A DNA stretch of 45,742 bases from an uncultured Adlercreutzia sp. (GTDB lineage Bacteria; Actinomycetota; Coriobacteriia; Coriobacteriales; Eggerthellaceae): NCBI GenBank assembly GCA_910585575.1, contig CAJUFS010000016.1, positions 1,664 to 47,405 on the forward strand. The letters run 5' to 3'. The notes beneath the pieces were generated by a model. That model ran no database searches and was not told the DNA's origin. It saw only the letters and a program-made list of their open reading frames with translations. Below are positions 43,568 through 45,742 of this stretch, in pieces; within the stretch, counting starts at the first letter, position 1; every line of letters begins with the position of its first letter. Position numbers and translations under genes: made by a program.

Positions 43568-44803
43568 TTAGTAGCGGCTGTCGAAGATGCGCTTCGTCTT
43601 CTTCTCGGAGCGGGGCAGCTCGCCCAGTGGCACGCCCTTGGCCTCCGGCGTGCAGCCGCACTTCGCCTTGAAGATGAGGGCCAGCTCTTCCTCGCAGCGG
43701 GCCAGGGCCTCGCCCTCCAGCGGCGTTTCGAACAGCACGGTGAGCACGTCGTGCCCGTCTACGGCCTCGATCATGACCTGGTACTCCGAGCTGGTGCCGT
43801 CGGTGGCCTTGATAACCTCTTCCACCTGGGCCGGGAACATGTTGCAGCCCTTCACCTTGAACATGTCGTCGGTGCGGCCGGTGAGCGTGGCAATGCGCGG
43901 GTGGCGGCTGCCGCAGGCGCAGGTGCCCGGCACAATGCGCGTAAGGTCGTGAGTGCGATAGCGAATGAGCGGCGCGCCCTGCTTGCGCAGCGTGGTGAGC
44001 ACCAGCTCACCCTCTTCGCCGTCGGGCAGCACCTGGCCGGTTTCGGGGTCGACAATCTCGATGTAGACGAAGTCGTCCCAGATGTGCATGCCGTCGTGGG
44101 CGTCGCAGGAGATGCCGATGCCCGGGCCGTAGACCTCGGTGAGGCCGTAGATGTCGTAGATCTCGATGCCCAGCTCGTCCTGGATGCGGCTGCGCATCTT
44201 CTCGCCCCAGCGCTCGGAACCGATGACGCCCTTCTTCAGGTGCAGCTTGTCGCTCAGGCCGCGCTTGGTGATTTCCTCGGCCAGCAGCAGAGCGTAGGAG
44301 CTGGTGGCGCAGAGCACCGTGGACTTCAGGTCCTGCATCATTTTCAGCTGCTTCTCGGTGTTGCCGGGACCCATGGGAATGGCCATGGCGCCCAGACGCT
44401 CGGCGCCCAGCTGGAAGCCGATGCCCGCCGTCCACAGACCGTAGCCAGGGGTAATTTGGATGCGGTCGAAGGGCGTGATGCCCGCCATTTCGTAGCAGCG
44501 GGCGAACTGCGTGGCCCAGTCGATGACGTCCTGCTGGGTGTAGGGGATGATGACGGGCGTGCCCGTGGTGCCCGAAGAGCTGTGGATGCGCACGATCTCG
44601 TCGTCGGGAACGGCCTGCAAGCCCAGCGGATACACCGCGCGCAGGTCGTCTTTCTCCGAGAACGGGAGCTGTTCGAAGTCGGCCTGGGTGCGCACCGTGG
44701 CCACGTCGATCCCCTCGAATTTCTTCGCATAGAACGGCGAGCGCTCCTTGATAGTGGCCAGCTGGCCCGTGATCATTGTTAGCTGCTCTTCGGTCATTTC
44801 CAT
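43568..44803 (-). CDS. paaK: Phenylacetate-CoA ligase family enzyme
   Basis: A 411-residue cytoplasmic enzyme. ATG 44803 (MEMTEEQLTMITGQLAT) follows GAAGGAG at 11 bases; a GTG at 44830 would place that site inside the gene. The AMP-binding loop is RIHSSSGTTGTPVIIPYT; LSD-like YDIYGLTEVYGPG, then IRYRTHDLTRI, RTDDMFKVKGCNMFPAQVEEVI and KTKRIFDSRY are the PaaK pattern. It activates an aryl acid such as phenylacetate or indoleacetate with ATP and CoA. No other aryl-acid gene is adjacent; it precedes the signalling genes by 150 bp. The exact substrate is uncertain. Confidence 0.88.
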   Translation of the reverse strand: MEMTEEQLTMITGQLATIKERSPFYAKKFEGIDVATVRTQADFEQLPFSEKDDLRAVYPLGLQAVPDDEIVRIHSSSGTTGTPVIIPYTQQDVIDWATQFARCYEMAGITPFDRIQITPGYGLWTAGIGFQLGAERLGAMAIPMGPGNTEKQLKMMQDLKSTVLCATSSYALLLAEEITKRGLSDKLHLKKGVIGSERWGEKMRSRIQDELGIEIYDIYGLTEVYGPGIGISCDAHDGMHIWDDFVYIEIVDPETGQVLPDGEEGELVLTTLRKQGAPLIRYRTHDLTRIVPGTCACGSRHPRIATLTGRTDDMFKVKGCNMFPAQVEEVIKATDGTSSEYQVMIEAVDGHDVLTVLFETPLEGEALARCEEELALIFKAKCGCTPEAKGVPLGELPRSEKKTKRIFDSRY

Positions 44804-45013
44804 GGGGGTCGAGTCTCCTTCAAAATCCACACTTCTCTCAAGTGTGCTTCATTCTAGCAAACTCCAGCCCTGTACGGGGGCTCACTCCACGGTAATCCCG
44901 CAGGGGGAAACACGACGTGAGCCATGATTTTATGACTAGGAAGGTCGGCTTATTGTCAGAGCGTCGAAGAAGGAGGGGGCGGGCGGGGCGTGACGGGCGG
45001 CCCAAGCCCGAAA
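44804..45013. other. Upstream region of the CoA ligase gene
   Basis: No gene is seen. It holds the ligase leader and presumably its promoter, but no clear -35/-10 pair was recognised. It is bounded on the right by the 268-bp inverted-repeat element, and together they make an 802-bp non-coding stretch (44804-45605). Confidence 0.4.
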
Positions 45014-45281
45014 AGGTGGCCAATCAGAGGCCGTTTTCCATCGACGTAGTGTCAATAGTAGTTTTTTGGCCAATCAGGCTGCGATTTCCATCGATTTAGC
45101 CACGCTGCGAATCACGCTCAAATTCCCGCGCTCGTCTGACCTGGGAATACGCTAAAGCCCTAAAACGCCGATGGAAAACACAGGCTGATTGACCACCGAA
45201 TCGACGGAAAACTCCCGCTATTTGGCCAAAAAAAGCTTGTTGACTATCTGTCGATGGAAAACGGCCTCTGATTGGCCACCT
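45014..45281. repeat. 268-bp element with perfect 32-bp terminal inverted repeats
   Basis: Positions 45014-45045 and 45250-45281 are perfect 32-bp inverted copies. Inside are further diverged copies of a ~29-bp unit (TGGCCAATCAG, a short variable part, then GTTTTCCATCGA): forward at 45016-45045 and 45066-45094; inverted at 45168-45198, 45201-45230 and 45250-45280. No ORF with coding character is present, and no obvious target-site duplication is seen. The organisation resembles the cluster at 15099-15292. Confidence 0.88.
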
Positions 45282-45314
45282 CCTCCCTGAGAGAATTCGC
45301 CCCCGACCACCCTG

Positions 45315-45351
45315 CAAAAAAGAAAGCCCCCGTCGGGAGGTAGACGGGGGC
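45315..45351 (-). terminator. Terminator of the gene entering from the right edge
   Basis: GCCCCCGTC (45326-45334) pairs with GACGGGGGC (45343-45351). On the minus strand it runs into TTTCTTTTTT. It lies about 250 nt after the stop at 45606, so the repeat array in between is probably transcribed as a 3' untranslated region. Confidence 0.88.
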
Positions 45352-45398
45352 GTAAAGCGGAACCGCAAGATGCGGCGGAAGCAAAACTCGGACCGAGC

Positions 45399-45625
45399 CG
45401 CTTTCCGGCCAGCTGAAGCGAGACTTGAATCGAGCCGCTTTCTAGCTAGGCGAAGCTCAGGCTGCACAGCGCTCCGGCTGGGCGAAGCTCAGGCTGCACA
45501 GCGCTCCGGCTGGGCGAAGCTCCAGCTGAGGCGCTTTCCAGCCAGCTGGAACCCGGACCACACCGCGCTCCAGCGTGGAGAAGCTCGGGCCCAAGCGCTT
45601 TCTCGCTAGGCGAAGTTCGCGAGGA
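45399..45625. repeat. Tandem array of seven 30-37-bp hairpin-forming units
   Basis: Units start with CGCT at 45399, 45436, 45470, 45502, 45532, 45566 and 45596. The third and fourth are identical over about 32 bp (CGCTCCGGCTGGGCGAAGC, then TCAGGCTGCACAG). Most units contain a small dyad of the GCTT(T)C...GCGAAGC or CTCCAGCGTGGAG type. There are no unique spacers, so it is not a CRISPR array; the period is not a multiple of three, so it is not a coding repeat. The last unit covers the stop codon of the right-edge gene. Confidence 0.88.
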
Positions 45626-45742
45626 AGGGCTTCTCCTGGGCCATGTACGGGGTGCACAGGTTCACGTTGGCCACCCACTCGGCACAGGCCGGCTCGAAGA
45701 ACTTGTCCACGTACAGGAAGTGGAACGGCGTGGTCATGTACT
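45606..45742 (-). CDS. C-terminal end of an unrecognised protein
   Basis: The last 45 codons of a gene whose 5' part lies beyond the right edge. The visible end reads TTPFHFLYVDKFFEPACAEW, then VANVNLCTPYMAQEKPFLAN and a final FA before TAG at 45606-45608. It is aromatic and acidic, with two cysteines and no membrane span. No family was recognised. The stop lies inside the last unit of the tandem repeat array. Confidence 0.7.
   Translation of the reverse strand, partial: YMTTPFHFLYVDKFFEPACAEWVANVNLCTPYMAQEKPFLANFA

Noticed and set aside
41333-44782. Plus-strand ORF of 1149 codons opposite the regulator and CoA ligase
   Set aside because: It spans two well-supported minus-strand genes and their gap; there is no ribosome site or domain.
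45370-45609. Plus-strand ORF of 79 codons across the tandem repeat
   Set aside because: The repeat period (32 in the identical units) is not a multiple of three, the translation shows no repeat unit, and no ribosome site precedes it.
45399-45625. Possible CRISPR array
   Set aside because: The repeats are contiguous and imperfect, vary in length from 30 to 37 bp, and there are no unique spacers or cas genes.

Overview
The window looks like a chromosomal segment of an anaerobic, high-GC actinobacterium of the class Coriobacteriia, most likely family Eggerthellaceae. This rests on gene content only: three LuxR regulators with multi-spanning membrane N-termini, two Tat-exported flavoproteins of the fumarate-reductase type, rubredoxin, a classical menaquinone branch (MenB, fused MenE-MenC) and a tRNA-fMet. 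Genus cannot be decided from the sequence alone.

Layout. Positions 1-6770 hold the start of a C45-type hydrolase gene, a membrane LuxR regulator divergent from it, rubredoxin, and a second membrane LuxR regulator divergent from a Tat/lipoprotein flavoprotein. Positions 6900-8900 hold a small protein resembling the tail of anaerobic ribonucleotide reductase behind two tandem NrdR-like boxes, a methyltransferase and a Tyr/Gln-rich membrane protein. Positions 9000-13900 are a metal or siderophore uptake locus: THEP1 NTPase and DUF364 protein on the minus strand, divergent from a FecCD permease, ATPase and binding lipoprotein. Positions 14000-18600 hold a pyridoxal kinase, a cluster of 29-bp repeats, a membrane protein, a nucleoid-associated protein and a GH25 lysozyme lipoprotein. 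Positions 18700-24850 hold a third LuxR regulator divergent from a second flavoprotein, a HerA-like ATPase and a DUF2148 ferredoxin-like protein. Positions 24900-27200 hold a three-gene DUF3990/DUF3791 module just downstream of tRNA-fMet, the tRNA itself, and an EamA transporter.

From 27250 to 44800 every gene is on the minus strand. In transcription order they are: a CoA ligase of the PaaK family; a REC/HD-GYP/GGDEF response regulator; an HPt protein; a hybrid sensor kinase with two receiver domains; a transglutaminase lipoprotein; a tightly coupled type IV pilus/type II secretion-like set (PilC/GspF, four small single-span proteins, PilT); MenB; MenE-MenC; and a PurF paralogue without the N-terminal cysteine. 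The middle block is the best candidate for an undescribed system. It has all the parts of a His-Asp-His-Asp relay ending in an enzyme with intact c-di-GMP synthesis and hydrolysis motifs, apparently wired to a minimal pilus-like machine that shows no PilB, prepilin peptidase or classical prepilin here.

The right end (44800-45742) is mostly non-coding. It holds a 268-bp element bounded by a perfect 32-bp inverted repeat, a terminator, and a tandem array of seven 30-37-bp hairpin-forming units in the apparent 3' untranslated region of a gene that enters from the right edge. The repeat clusters at 15.1 kb and 45.0 kb share an organisation and may belong to one diverged family.
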